Assembly (NCBI RefSeq): GCF_016735615.1
Contig: NZ_JAERSF010000004.1
Coordinates: forward strand, 124,001 to 188,000
DNA: 64,000 nt
Direction: 5' to 3'
Source of the DNA: Flavobacterium tagetis
GTDB taxonomy: Bacteria; Bacteroidota; Bacteroidia; Flavobacteriales; Flavobacteriaceae
Below, piece after piece: positions 43,712-53,034 of the stretch. The number at the start of each line of letters is the position of its first letter. Within the stretch, counting starts at the first letter, position 1. The position numbers were made by a program, and so were the translations under genes. The notes beneath the pieces were generated by a model. That model worked only from the letters and a program-made list of their open reading frames with translations. It ran no database searches and had not been told where the DNA came from.

Positions 43712-44826
43712 TGAAATTTGCTATTATTACTCATGTAAATCACATTCAGGTTAAGAATCAATATTTTGGTTACGCACCTTATGTTCATGAAATGAATATT
43801 TGGTTAAAATATAGTAATGAAATAATACTTGTTGCTCCTAATATAAAAGCAGATTTAAGCTCTATTGATATGGCTTATGATCATTCTAGTGTAAAGTTTA
43901 AAACTATCCCCTCTGTAAAATTTACAAATTTAAGAAGCTGTCTTGTATCGCTATTAAAGTTGCCTTTAATATCTTGGAAATTGTTTTGGGCGATGAAAGA
44001 GGCAGATCATATACATTTGCGTTGTCCTGGTAATATCGGATTGATAGCATGTTTTATCCAGATTTTATTTCCTGCAAAAAACAAAACAGCTAAATATGCT
44101 GGGAATTGGGATCCTAAAAGCAAACAGCCATTGACATATAATTTACAAAAATGGATTCTGAAAAACACCTTTTTAACTCATAATATGAAGGTCTTAGTCT
44201 ATGGTAAGTGGGAAAATCAAACTAAAAATATACTACCTTTTTTTACTGCAAGTTATTCAGTTGCTGAAAAAGAAATTGTAGAAAAAGAAGACATTTTAAC
44301 TACTGTTAAATTCATTTTTACAGGAACTTTAGTTGAAGGGAAAAATCCCTTGTACGCTATTAAATTAGTAGAAGAACTTAATAAAAGAGGCATAGATTCG
44401 ACATTGGATTTATATGGTGAAGGTGTTGAAAGAAAAGGTCTGGAGGAATATATTTTACAGAATACGCTAGATAAATTTGTGTTTTTACACGGTAATCAAA
44501 CCAAAGAAGTCCTTAAGAAAGATTATCAAAAGAGCCATTTTGTTATTTTACCCTCTAAAAGCGAAGGTTGGCCTAAAACAATTGCTGAAGGAATGTTTTG
44601 GGGATGCGTTCCGTTGGCGACAAATGTTTCCTGTGTTCCTTATATGCTAGATTACGGAAAACGAGGAGTATTATTAAAAATGAACATTAAGGAGGATGTT
44701 GATCAATTGCAAATGTTAATTTTAGATAGAACTGTATTTTTAGAAAAAAGTAAATTAGCTTCTGATTGGTCTGAACATTATACAACAGAGTTTTTCGAAT
44801 CTCAAATAAAAGAACTGCTTAAATGA
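43711..44826 (+). CDS. GT4 family glycosyltransferase
   Basis: This 371-residue protein has ITHVNHIQVKNQYFGYAPYVHEM-like acceptor-side sequence, HLRCPGNIGLIA, KFIFTGTLVEGKNPLYAI and the donor motif LPSKSEGWPKTIAEGMFWG with the usual E-x7-E spacing. It is a GT-B retaining enzyme. It ends in an ATGA overlap with the next GT4 gene, so the two are probably made in equal amounts and add consecutive sugars. Specificity is unknown. Confidence 0.83.
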   Translation: MKFAIITHVNHIQVKNQYFGYAPYVHEMNIWLKYSNEIILVAPNIKADLSSIDMAYDHSSVKFKTIPSVKFTNLRSCLVSLLKLPLISWKLFWAMKEADHIHLRCPGNIGLIACFIQILFPAKNKTAKYAGNWDPKSKQPLTYNLQKWILKNTFLTHNMKVLVYGKWENQTKNILPFFTASYSVAEKEIVEKEDILTTVKFIFTGTLVEGKNPLYAIKLVEELNKRGIDSTLDLYGEGVERKGLEEYILQNTLDKFVFLHGNQTKEVLKKDYQKSHFVILPSKSEGWPKTIAEGMFWGCVPLATNVSCVPYMLDYGKRGVLLKMNIKEDVDQLQMLILDRTVFLEKSKLASDWSEHYTTEFFESQIKELLK

Positions 44827-45896
44827 GAGTATTACAGTTAATAGATTCATTAGAAGCAGGTGGTGCAGAACGAATGGCGGTTAATTATGCCAATTCTTTG
44901 TCAAATGAAATTGAATTTTCGGGATTAATAGCAACTAGAAAAGAAGGGCAACTGGTTTCTCAATTAGATGAAAAAGTTTCTTATTCGTTTTTAAATAGAA
45001 AGAAATTAGTGGATTTGTCAGCTGTATTTAAGCTAAGAAATTACATTAAAGAAAATAAAATCGAGATTATACATGCTCATAGTTCTTCATTTTTTATTGC
45101 CACTTTAGTAAAAATTACCTTTTTTAGGATAAAAATTGTATGGCATGATCATTATGGATCGCGCGCTAAAGAATCTATAAAACAAAATAGAGTTTTAGTC
45201 CTTTGTTCTGCCTTTTTTTCTTCTGTTTTTGTTGTTAATCTCCAATTGAAAAAATGGAGTGAAAATAATATGTTTTGTAAAAAAGTATTATTTATACCAA
45301 ATTTCAGTTTGAGCCTTAATGAGTCATGTGAGATTACAAAGTTGAAAGGAACAGATGGTAAAAGAATTGTCTTTTTGGCTAACTTAAAAAATCCAAAAAA
45401 TCATATACTAATCCTGAGAGCATTTGCGGAGCTAAAACTCAAGGAGTTTGGGTGGAGCTTACATTTGATTGGAAAAGATTATATGGATTTATATTCAGAT
45501 AAATTAAAAAACTTTATAGTAGCAAATTCTTTAGAGAATCACATATATTTGTACGGAGAAAAAAATGATATTAAATATATTTTATCTCAATCTTCAATTG
45601 GAGTTTTGGCCTCAACTGATGAAGGATTTCCGGTTACACTTTTAGAATACGCATCATCAAATCTGGCTGTTATATCTACAAACGCAGGTTATTGCTCAGA
45701 AATTATTAATGATGGTGTTGAAGGATTTCTTTTCGACCCTCTATCTGAAGTTGATTTAATTGAGAAGTTAAAAAAAATAACTCAAGATGATCAGCTTAGA
45801 AAATCTTTCTCAGATAACTTTAATAAGTCGGTTAAAGAAAACTATGCTGAGAAAATCATTATTCAAAAATTAATTTCAGCATATAAAATTGTTTAG
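44823..45896 (+). CDS. GT4 family glycosyltransferase
   Basis: This 357-residue protein has the diagnostic LIDSLEAGGAERMAVNYA start found in many family-4 enzymes, IIHAHSSSFF, FLANLKNPKNHILI and the donor motif ASTDEGFPVTLLEYASS. It is a GT-B retaining transferase using a nucleotide sugar. Its stop at 45894-45896 lies immediately before the probable GTG start of the next gene, so the two are very likely coupled. Confidence 0.87.
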   Translation: MRVLQLIDSLEAGGAERMAVNYANSLSNEIEFSGLIATRKEGQLVSQLDEKVSYSFLNRKKLVDLSAVFKLRNYIKENKIEIIHAHSSSFFIATLVKITFFRIKIVWHDHYGSRAKESIKQNRVLVLCSAFFSSVFVVNLQLKKWSENNMFCKKVLFIPNFSLSLNESCEITKLKGTDGKRIVFLANLKNPKNHILILRAFAELKLKEFGWSLHLIGKDYMDLYSDKLKNFIVANSLENHIYLYGEKNDIKYILSQSSIGVLASTDEGFPVTLLEYASSNLAVISTNAGYCSEIINDGVEGFLFDPLSEVDLIEKLKKITQDDQLRKSFSDNFNKSVKENYAEKIIIQKLISAYKIV

Positions 45897-45897
45897 A

Positions 45898-47238
45898 GTG
45901 AAAAGTAAGACATCTTCATATAACCTTTTGATTTTTATTCATGTAATAATTGCTGTGGTAATTTTTGTGATACCTTTTTTATCGAAACTATATGCTTTAT
46001 TAATCGCTTTAGTAGGGACTATTATTATCGTTAAAAGTAAAAACAAAAATAACGAAGTGCTTTTTGTTAGTGCGTATCTGGTGGGAGCTGAGGTTTTCCT
46101 TCGAATGACGGGAGGAAATTTTAATAATGAATATGCAAAATTTTGTGTTGTTGGTTTTATGTTCCTTGGAATGATATATAGTAATTTCTCCAAAAGCGCA
46201 TTAATTTACTTGTTTTTCTTTATGCTTCTAATTCCTTCTATTCTAATTACTGTCAATTATCAAAATATAGCAATAGATGTTAAAAAAGTTTTGTTCTTTA
46301 ATTTATCAGGATCAGTTTGCTTAGCAATATGCTCTATATACGCTTTTGGGAGGAAAATTACTCTCGATAATCTCCAAAAGCTATTATTAGTTATGGGATT
46401 TCCTATTATTTCTACAACTGTATATTTATTTTTGTATACTCCTAATATACAAGATGTTATAACTGGTACTCAGTCAAATTTTGAAACCTCAGGTGGTTTT
46501 GGACCAAATCAAGTGTCTACAATATTGGGGTTAGGAATGTTTATTTTCTTTACGCAAATGATCTTGTTTTCTAAAACTAAAATAGAATTATTAATAAATG
46601 GAGGACTATTAATTTTCGTAAGCTATAGAGGAATTGTCACCTTTTCTAGAGGAGGAATTATTACTGGTGTAGTAATGATTATTTGTCTTTTATTTTTATT
46701 GTATTATTTTTCAAATGCAAAAGGTAGGAGTAAATTTGCTCTAGTTTTTGTTTTGACAATTACTTTAGGAATAGGAATTTGGGTGTATAGCTCTTTTCAA
46801 ACAAGAGGTCTTATAGAGAAAAGATATGCTAATAAAGATGCTATAGGAAGAGAAAAGAAAGATAGGCTAGGAGGTAGAGAGCAAATAATGGATGCAGATA
46901 TTGCGCTTTTTTTAGATAATCCCGTTTTTGGTGTTGGCGCTGGACTTAGTAAAGAAAAAAGAGCAGATCAACTTGGAGTGGAAATTGCTTCACATAATGA
47001 AGTAACTAGACTTTTTTCTGAACATGGATTAATGGGTATTTTTGCACTATTAATAATTGGAGTTACTCCCTTTGTTTTTTATATAGAAAATAAGCAACAT
47101 TTATATTTTTTATCATTTTATTTTTTTTGGTTGCTAACAATAAATCATGCGGCATTGCGAACAGCAGCCCCTGCATTTGTATATGCATTATCGCTTCTTT
47201 TTGTGCAAGTGAAAATCCCTGAAGAAACAGAAAATTAA
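45898..47238 (+). CDS. Second Wzy/O-antigen ligase-type membrane protein
   Basis: This protein of about 446 residues has roughly 12 membrane segments, the SRGGIITGVVMII stretch near residue 250, and LFLDNPVFGVGAGLSKE plus SHNEVTRLFSEHGLMG. These are landmarks of the Wzy_C superfamily that contains O-antigen polymerases and WaaL-type ligases. GTG 45898 starts one base after the upstream stop. TTG 45889 would overlap that gene by eight bases. It is distinct from the polymerase at 6558. Ligase or polymerase activity is unresolved. Confidence 0.75.
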   Translation: MKSKTSSYNLLIFIHVIIAVVIFVIPFLSKLYALLIALVGTIIIVKSKNKNNEVLFVSAYLVGAEVFLRMTGGNFNNEYAKFCVVGFMFLGMIYSNFSKSALIYLFFFMLLIPSILITVNYQNIAIDVKKVLFFNLSGSVCLAICSIYAFGRKITLDNLQKLLLVMGFPIISTTVYLFLYTPNIQDVITGTQSNFETSGGFGPNQVSTILGLGMFIFFTQMILFSKTKIELLINGGLLIFVSYRGIVTFSRGGIITGVVMIICLLFLLYYFSNAKGRSKFALVFVLTITLGIGIWVYSSFQTRGLIEKRYANKDAIGREKKDRLGGREQIMDADIALFLDNPVFGVGAGLSKEKRADQLGVEIASHNEVTRLFSEHGLMGIFALLIIGVTPFVFYIENKQHLYFLSFYFFWLLTINHAALRTAAPAFVYALSLLFVQVKIPEETEN

Positions 47239-47262
47239 TAGATTAGTTATATTTTTTTGCGA

Positions 47263-47270
47263 TACATTTG
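47263..47270 (+). promoter_or_regulatory. Candidate -7 promoter element before the WcaJ-like gene
   Basis: TACATTTG matches TAnnTTTG exactly and lies 33 bases before ATG 47303, within a 64-base gap that is long for this locus. A clear -33 TTG was not found at 17-23 bases upstream. Confidence 0.4.
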
Positions 47271-47302
47271 CTTTGCCCTAACCAAATTAAAACCTACAAG
47301 TG

Positions 47303-48697
47303 ATGTTCTCAAAAAAGAAAATGCATTTTGAAATTTCAGAGAGGAAGATATTGCTCCTTACTTTCGATGCTGTTTTTGTTCTATTTGCTTTATATTTATT
47401 AAGCGCAATCTTTGATTATCATTATTTCGCCTTTGATCTAAATAGCTCTCTCAGTATACTTCTATTGGTCAGCTACCTTTATGCTTTTGGTGTAATATTC
47501 GAAATCTATAATCTACAAGTAGCTAGCAATCATCTTCAAATTCTGCAGAATGTTGTTTTTACTGCTACCGCAACTGTTTTGGCTTATTTGCTTACGCCAG
47601 TTCTCTCTCCTGTACTGCCCAAACAAAGATTAGTAATCTTAATATTTTATTTTACGGTACTAATTACATTATTGCTTTGGCGTTTATTTTATTGCTATTT
47701 CTTAGCCTCTCATCGATTTTCTCAAAATGTTGTTTTGATTTGTGATCAGAGTGAAGTTGAAGAATTAGTTTTAGGGCTGGAGAGTGTTGATCCACATTAC
47801 AAAATTGTTGGGTTTGTTAATTCTGATTCTATTGCAGATGAAAATTTAGATTTTCATTATGTAAACGAAATAAAGAAAGAAGATTTAGAACGTTTTGTTT
47901 CTACACATAATGTCTCAGAAATTGTAATTGCTTCTCAGAAAACAGATGGTATTACTCCAGATTTATATCAGCAATTGCTCCATTTATTAGAAAAAGGAAA
48001 TATTATACGGGAATATACTCAAGTATACGAAAGCAAAACACAGAGAATACCAGTTCATCACATAGAAAAAGATTTTTATAGATTTTTTCCTTTTAGCAGA
48101 AGCAATAGCAATAAACTTTATTTGTCTTTTGTTCGGCTTATAGAAGTTATATTTTCTATTCTAGGCCTTTTAATATCACTGGTTTTTATTCCAATAATTT
48201 TTCTCTGTAATTTATTTGCCAATAAAGGCAGTCTTTTTTACACTCAAGAAAGAGTTGGGAAAAATGGAGTGGTTTTCGAGATTTATAAGTTTAGAACCAT
48301 GACAGCAAATTCGGAAACCAATGGGGCTGTTTTTGCTGCTCATAATGATAAAAGAGTCACTCCGTTTGGTAAATTTATGCGAAAGTCAAGAATAGATGAA
48401 TTTCCTCAATTTATTAATGTTTTAAAAGGAGATATGGGCGTAATTGGTCCAAGACCAGAACGTCCTTTTTTTGTTGAAGAAATTGCTGCCGTAATGCCTT
48501 TTTATGAAACACGTCACGTAATCAAACCTGGACTCACTGGTTGGGCACAGGTTAATTATTCTTATGGAGAATCAATTGACGAAAGTTTGGTTAAACTTCA
48601 GTACGATTTGTATTATATCAAGCACAGAAGTGTATTTCTTGATCTTAGTATTACTTTCAAAACCATTACTACGGTTTTATTCTACAGAGGTCAATAA
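47303..48697 (+). CDS. WcaJ/WbaP-like polyprenyl glycosylphosphotransferase
   Basis: This 464-residue protein has four to five N-terminal membrane segments, a CoA-binding-like middle domain (about 155-260) and a C-terminal bacterial sugar transferase domain (PF02397). The last carries YTQERVGKNG, YKFRTM, RKSRIDEFPQFINVLKGDM and GPRPERPFF. It moves a sugar-1-phosphate to undecaprenyl phosphate to start a repeat unit. ATG 47303 is chosen over the overlapping GTG 47300. It is the second initiating enzyme of the locus. The convergent gene behind it begins three bases later, leaving no terminator space. Confidence 0.9.
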   Translation: MFSKKKMHFEISERKILLLTFDAVFVLFALYLLSAIFDYHYFAFDLNSSLSILLLVSYLYAFGVIFEIYNLQVASNHLQILQNVVFTATATVLAYLLTPVLSPVLPKQRLVILIFYFTVLITLLLWRLFYCYFLASHRFSQNVVLICDQSEVEELVLGLESVDPHYKIVGFVNSDSIADENLDFHYVNEIKKEDLERFVSTHNVSEIVIASQKTDGITPDLYQQLLHLLEKGNIIREYTQVYESKTQRIPVHHIEKDFYRFFPFSRSNSNKLYLSFVRLIEVIFSILGLLISLVFIPIIFLCNLFANKGSLFYTQERVGKNGVVFEIYKFRTMTANSETNGAVFAAHNDKRVTPFGKFMRKSRIDEFPQFINVLKGDMGVIGPRPERPFFVEEIAAVMPFYETRHVIKPGLTGWAQVNYSYGESIDESLVKLQYDLYYIKHRSVFLDLSITFKTITTVLFYRGQ

Positions 48698-48700
48698 AAT

Positions 48701-49837
48701 TTAGATTATAATCGGAATTGGTTTTTTGTTGCGAATTCCAGTTCGGACTAAAACCACTCCGCTTGTAATAATCAATGGTAAAGTGATAAAGAAATGTGCT
48801 TTATTAATTAGAAATAAAAAGTAAATCACAAGCATTACAAAGTTAATCAACGAAAATCTATAAGCCCATAGTTTGTTTTTGAAAATAGAAAACAAAACTA
48901 AAACCAATAAAAGCGGACTAAAAAGTAATACGTTATAATTCATCGCCAGTTCTTGGTGAAATGAATAAAATCCCATAATCACGAAGAATATCCCAATTAA
49001 AGATAGAATTAGAAAATATATTTTATCAACTGTTTTGTTTCTGGCAAAGATTACAAAAAGCAAAATAAAGAGATATGTATAAATGTTATTCCACCAAGAA
49101 GTTGGTGTTTCTTTTGTAAACTCAAGTAGTGTTTTACTTTTCGCAGTTAGAGGTTTATTCTGGAAAGTAGTTTTATCTAAACTATTTTTCAATTCAAAAG
49201 GAAGAAAAATTCTGGTTCCCATTTGATCCACTTTCGTTCCAAAAATAATACTGGTGCCCAATTGATCGTAAAAATGGCCATCAAAATAAGGAAATAGGAT
49301 AGAACGGTAGGTTTTATCTGTATCTCCTTTTTTAGTTATTGCATTTTGATTTAGTGATTTATTAATAACATCAACAACCATCGAGGTGCAGTTTTTATCA
49401 ATAAATTTATAAGTGTAATATCTTTCTTCAGAAAATAAAGAATGATTCAGATTGTCAAATATTTTTTGTTTTAAAGGAAGAGAAACTAGAAGTTCTTGTT
49501 CGTAAACACTTCGTTTATCATTGCTATATTCACTTATAAAATCAGAAAAAGGATGAGTAATAATAAAATACTGTAAATCGCCTTTCGCGAATTTGGCAAC
49601 GAAATTAGGTGTTCTAAAATCAAATGCGCCATAATTATAAACGAGATCAATATTATTGGATGGATCAAATACACGAACAGCTGTATGTCCAAAATAAGAA
49701 TAAGTTTCATTTCCAAGTCCACAAGTCAAAATGCTTATTTTGGCATCTTTCGATAAAGCTAAACTCTGGCTGAAACCAATAAAACTGGATAAGAATAATA
49801 AAATAAAAAGTGCTTTTTTGAACATGACAGTTTTCAT
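48701..49837 (-). CDS. Lnb-like DUF4105 membrane protein
   Basis: This 378-residue protein starts with a signal or anchor sequence (about 5-24), then a periplasmic domain with H51 in YFGHTAVRV and C150 in FIDKNCTSM, followed by about five membrane segments after residue 240. This is the layout of DUF4105 proteins (PF13387), some of which have been described as Lnb lipoprotein N-acyltransferases in Bacteroides. H51 and C150 are the likely catalytic pair. It follows the PorV-like gene by 33 bases and is probably in its operon. Confidence 0.75.
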   Translation of the reverse strand: MKTVMFKKALFILLFLSSFIGFSQSLALSKDAKISILTCGLGNETYSYFGHTAVRVFDPSNNIDLVYNYGAFDFRTPNFVAKFAKGDLQYFIITHPFSDFISEYSNDKRSVYEQELLVSLPLKQKIFDNLNHSLFSEERYYTYKFIDKNCTSMVVDVINKSLNQNAITKKGDTDKTYRSILFPYFDGHFYDQLGTSIIFGTKVDQMGTRIFLPFELKNSLDKTTFQNKPLTAKSKTLLEFTKETPTSWWNNIYTYLFILLFVIFARNKTVDKIYFLILSLIGIFFVIMGFYSFHQELAMNYNVLLFSPLLLVLVLFSIFKNKLWAYRFSLINFVMLVIYFLFLINKAHFFITLPLIITSGVVLVRTGIRNKKPIPIII

Positions 49838-49870
49838 GATTTAAAATTTTAAATGTTTTATGATTTCTAA

Positions 49871-50938
49871 TTATCTAAAGATACCTAAATCTACTTTCAG
49901 GGAAAAAATATTAGAATACAAAGCGGTGCTTTGATTTCCTAAATCAGTTAATGCATAATCAATTTGTATGCCTTTATATCTAAAGCCTAAACCAATATTA
50001 GGCTGAAAATTTACTTTTTCGGTATTATCCAGCTGTGTCACATTCTGAAAGTTACCTGCACCAGCTCGTACAAACACCAAATCGGTATAGCCAAATTCAA
50101 ACCCTAGAGCTGGGTCTATACTTATAGCTTTTGAAGAAATAATATCCTTTGTCTGCTCGAATCGCATGTTTAAATTGGCAGAAGTCACAAGACTGCATTC
50201 GTTATGAAAGTCAAATCTTTTAGAAACTCCCAATTGCGCTTTTGGCAATGTTATCTCTGTGCTTTCTGGCAAGGTATTGTTTTCTCCTGGAATCGCATTG
50301 GCGATTTTTTCATATTCTTCTTCATCAATATTCCAGACGTTGTAAGTTGTAGTGATGTCGCGAAGCATTAAGCCAAACTTCCAATCATTTCTTTCAAACT
50401 GAAGTCCAATATCAAATCCAAAACCCCAAGAATTGGCAAATTTTCCAATTATTCGTCGAATTACTTTTGCGTTTACACCATATTGAAATCCATCAACAGG
50501 AAGTTTTCTGGCATAAGAAAAAGTAAAGCCATAATCAGCTGTCGAGAAGAGGCTGATTCTATTATAATCAATATTTCCTTGATTATCGATTAATTGTGTT
50601 GTGTCCATGATATCGTCTACTCCAAAACGAATCATAGAAATTCCCCATGCACTTCTTTCATCAATTGGGCTTGCATAGCCAATGTAATCGTATTGTGCGA
50701 TATTGGCAAAATAACTGGCATGCATCAAAGCAATTTGATGATCTTCGAGATGTGTCAAACCTGCAGGATTCCAGTAAACGGCATTTACATCATTTGAAGA
50801 AGCAGTTACGGCGCTCGCCATTCCAAGAGCAGCGGCATCGACCCCAATATTCATAAATTCATTCGAATATTTACGAACGGTTTGCGCATACTGAAAAGTA
50901 CAAATCCAAAATAATAAAAACACTAAATATTTCTTCAA
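49871..50938 (-). CDS. PorV/PorQ family outer-membrane beta-barrel protein
   Basis: This 355-residue protein has a signal peptide (about 1-19) and an ASNDVNAVYWNPAGLTHL segment typical of the PorV/PorQ family (and of FadL-like barrels). Repeated amphipathic strands follow up to the C-terminus. Members take part in type IX secretion or remain uncharacterised outer-membrane proteins. It is not certain which, because several paralogues occur per genome. A TAnnTTTG element lies upstream, and the DUF4105 gene follows on the same strand. Confidence 0.75.
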   Translation of the reverse strand: MKKYLVFLLFWICTFQYAQTVRKYSNEFMNIGVDAAALGMASAVTASSNDVNAVYWNPAGLTHLEDHQIALMHASYFANIAQYDYIGYASPIDERSAWGISMIRFGVDDIMDTTQLIDNQGNIDYNRISLFSTADYGFTFSYARKLPVDGFQYGVNAKVIRRIIGKFANSWGFGFDIGLQFERNDWKFGLMLRDITTTYNVWNIDEEEYEKIANAIPGENNTLPESTEITLPKAQLGVSKRFDFHNECSLVTSANLNMRFEQTKDIISSKAISIDPALGFEFGYTDLVFVRAGAGNFQNVTQLDNTEKVNFQPNIGLGFRYKGIQIDYALTDLGNQSTALYSNIFSLKVDLGIFR

Positions 50939-50980
50939 CTGATATGTTTTTGCAGATCGAGGCCTGTTTTAAATTTTTAT

Positions 50981-50988
50981 CAAAAATA
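50981..50988 (-). promoter_or_regulatory. Candidate -7 promoter element for the PorV-like gene
   Basis: On the minus strand the sequence reads TATTTTTG, an exact TAnnTTTG match, 43 bases before ATG 50938. No -33 box at the usual distance was seen, so the call is tentative. Confidence 0.4.
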
Positions 50989-51093
50989 TAATATTTTAGT
51001 CATCTAATAAGTTCCTATGCTTAAATATTCCCAAAGTCGAACTTAGAAATAAAAAACTCTCGAAAAAACTCGTTTTTCATCGAGTTATTATAC

Positions 51094-51101
51094 TAAATTT
51101 G
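51094..51101 (+). promoter_or_regulatory. Candidate -7 promoter element for pssA, with adjacent hairpin
   Basis: TAAATTTG matches TAnnTTTG and lies 28 bases before ATG 51130. Just upstream, AACTCG (51067-51072) and CGAGTT (51081-51086) form a short inverted repeat overlapping where a -33 box would lie. It could be an operator or simply a structured spacer. The divergent 191-base gap 50939-51129 holds this element and the opposite one. Confidence 0.5.
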
Positions 51102-51129
51102 TTCTCTACCATTATCAAATTTTTAAGCT

Positions 51130-51840
51130 ATGAACATTAAAAAGCATATTCCAAATCTAATTACATTAATTAATCTTTTCTGCGGCTGTGTTGCAATTGT
51201 TTATGTTTCCCAGAATAATTATTTAATGGCTTTTTATATGGTTTGTTTGGGAATCTTTTTTGATTTCTTTGATGGTTTTTTCGCTAGATTATTTAAAGTT
51301 TCAAGTCCGCTTGGCTTGCAGTTAGATTCTCTTGCAGATATGGTTACGAGTGGTGTAACGCCAGGATATGTTATGTATAGCATGTTTACTAATAGTGCTC
51401 ACGAATTTGGAACACATCCAGCAATTCCGTTTTTAGGATTTATTATCACTTTAGGATCTTGCTATCGTCTGGCTAATTTTAATATTGATACGCGTCAAAC
51501 AGATTCTTTTATCGGACTGCCAACACCTGCGAACGCTTTGTTTATTTTAAGTCTTCCTTTGGTTATTTCGTTTTCAGATTCTTTGATGGTTTTAGAAATT
51601 TTAACTAATCAATGGGTTTTATTGGTTATAACACTATGCAGTGCTTATATTTTAAATGCTGAAATTCCTTTATTTGCTTTAAAAATTAAAAAATTTAGTT
51701 TGAAAGAAAATGCACTTCAAATTGTGTTTTTGATTATTTCTGTATTAATGATTGTTTTTCTTCAGTATATTGCAATTCCATTAATTATTGCTTTTTATGT
51801 ATTGTTGTCGATCATTAATAATCTTTTTTTGAAAAAGTAA
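51130..51840 (+). CDS. pssA: CDP-diacylglycerol-serine O-phosphatidyltransferase
   Basis: This 236-residue membrane enzyme has the full CDP-alcohol phosphatidyltransferase motif D48-G-x-x-A-R53-x8-G62-x3-D66-x3-D70. The N-terminal KHIPNLITLINLFCGC segment and overall length fit the PssA type, which makes phosphatidylserine on the way to phosphatidylethanolamine. It is likely expressed from its own promoter and is followed nine bases later by a lysozyme-like gene. Confidence 0.9.
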   Translation: MNIKKHIPNLITLINLFCGCVAIVYVSQNNYLMAFYMVCLGIFFDFFDGFFARLFKVSSPLGLQLDSLADMVTSGVTPGYVMYSMFTNSAHEFGTHPAIPFLGFIITLGSCYRLANFNIDTRQTDSFIGLPTPANALFILSLPLVISFSDSLMVLEILTNQWVLLVITLCSAYILNAEIPLFALKIKKFSLKENALQIVFLIISVLMIVFLQYIAIPLIIAFYVLLSIINNLFLKK

Positions 51841-51849
51841 TTCTGTTTA

Positions 51850-52704
51850 ATGGCAAGAAAAACGACTTATCGTAAAACATATTCAAGAAAACCAGCTGGA
51901 AAATCTTTTCTGAGCAGACTTTTTCGAGGACTTTTATTGATTTTTTTCGGACTTTTATTCATTGCAGTAATCTATCATTATCGCAAAGGACTTGCTTATT
52001 ATTTAGGTTTTAAAACAGAAAAAGTTTTAGATGAAGATGAGGTAGACAAACATCTTTCGGATGTACGAAATATTCGAGTTCTAGAAAATCATAAAGGAAA
52101 AGTAATTGGAATTGACGTTTCTGAATTTCAAGGAAAAGTAGATTGGGAAGAAGTTGAAATCTTAGACGAAAAATATCCTGTACAATTTGTTTTTATTCGT
52201 GCAACAGCAGGAAATGATCGTGTAGACAGGCAGTTTAAAAGAAATTGGGAAGGTGCAAAAGAGAATAAAATTATGCGTGGTGCTTATCACTATTATCGTC
52301 CAAATGAAAATTCTATCGAACAGGCAGATCTTTTTATTAAAACGGTAAAATTGCAGAAAGGAGATCTTCCGCCTGTTTTAGATATTGAAAAATTACCTAA
52401 AAACCAGCCTTTAGATAGTTTAAAAAAAGGATTAAAACGTTGGTTGAATAAAGTCGAAAAACATTATCAAGTTCGCCCAATAATTTATTCAGGAGAAAGA
52501 TATTATTCGGATTTTTTAAAAGAAGAATTCGGAGATTATTTGTTCTGGATTGCCAATTATAATTTCTACCGAGAAAAAATCGAAGATGATTGGCTGTTTT
52601 GGCAGTTTACGGAAAAAGCTTCTCTGCCAGGAATCAAACACCGTGTTGATGTTAATATTTACAACGGTGATTTAGAGCAATTGCATTTTATTACTGTTGA
52701 ATAA
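51850..52704 (+). CDS. GH25 family lysozyme
   Basis: This 284-residue protein has a basic N-terminus, one membrane anchor (about 25-43) and a GH25 domain with GIDVSEFQG (D89), FVFIRATAG, GAYHYYRP and PPVLDIEK (D178, E180). These acidic residues form the usual active site, so it should cleave peptidoglycan beta-1,4 bonds. The anchor would place the domain in the periplasm. It is nine bases after pssA and is probably co-transcribed. Confidence 0.9.
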   Translation: MARKTTYRKTYSRKPAGKSFLSRLFRGLLLIFFGLLFIAVIYHYRKGLAYYLGFKTEKVLDEDEVDKHLSDVRNIRVLENHKGKVIGIDVSEFQGKVDWEEVEILDEKYPVQFVFIRATAGNDRVDRQFKRNWEGAKENKIMRGAYHYYRPNENSIEQADLFIKTVKLQKGDLPPVLDIEKLPKNQPLDSLKKGLKRWLNKVEKHYQVRPIIYSGERYYSDFLKEEFGDYLFWIANYNFYREKIEDDWLFWQFTEKASLPGIKHRVDVNIYNGDLEQLHFITVE

Positions 52705-52733
52705 AAGTCTGCAGTGTTCAGTTTCTGCTGAAA

Positions 52734-52955
52734 TTATTTCAATAAAACTAAAATAACAATTATTACAAAAGGCAAAAGAAGCATTACGGAATACGGATTG
52801 GCAAAATTTATTGTATAACCCATCCATTGAATCTTTTTAGGAGGAAGTAATCTTTTGTCTTTTGGGTTATAATAAAAGCTATTGAAGAAATGCCAGTTCT
52901 TTGGGTCTTTGTGCCAATTATCGTAATCTTCCTGATTTGGTTTTTCTGATTTCAT
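52734..52955 (-). CDS. Small DUF5808-like membrane protein
   Basis: This 73-residue protein has a WHKDPKNWHFFNSFYYNPKDKRL segment and WMGYTINFANP, then a C-terminal membrane segment (about 54-72). The N-terminal part resembles the DUF5808 family of Bacteroidota and Firmicutes, which has no known function. It converges with the lysozyme gene. It lies downstream of lptB but is separated from it by a strong terminator. Confidence 0.6.
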   Translation of the reverse strand: MKSEKPNQEDYDNWHKDPKNWHFFNSFYYNPKDKRLLPPKKIQWMGYTINFANPYSVMLLLPFVIIVILVLLK

Positions 52956-52982
52956 TTGTAACTTTTTTTAAGAATCTTAGAT

Positions 52983-53020
52983 TAAAAAAAATGGTAAAAA
53001 GAAATTTACTTTTTACCATT
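52983..53020 (-). terminator. Intrinsic terminator of lptB
   Basis: AATGGTAAAAAG (52990-53001) and CTTTTTACCATT (53009-53020) form a perfect 12-base stem with a seven-base loop. On the minus strand a run of T follows directly. It lies 14 bases past the lptB stop. Confidence 0.85.
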
Positions 53021-53034
53021 GATATATAACTTTC

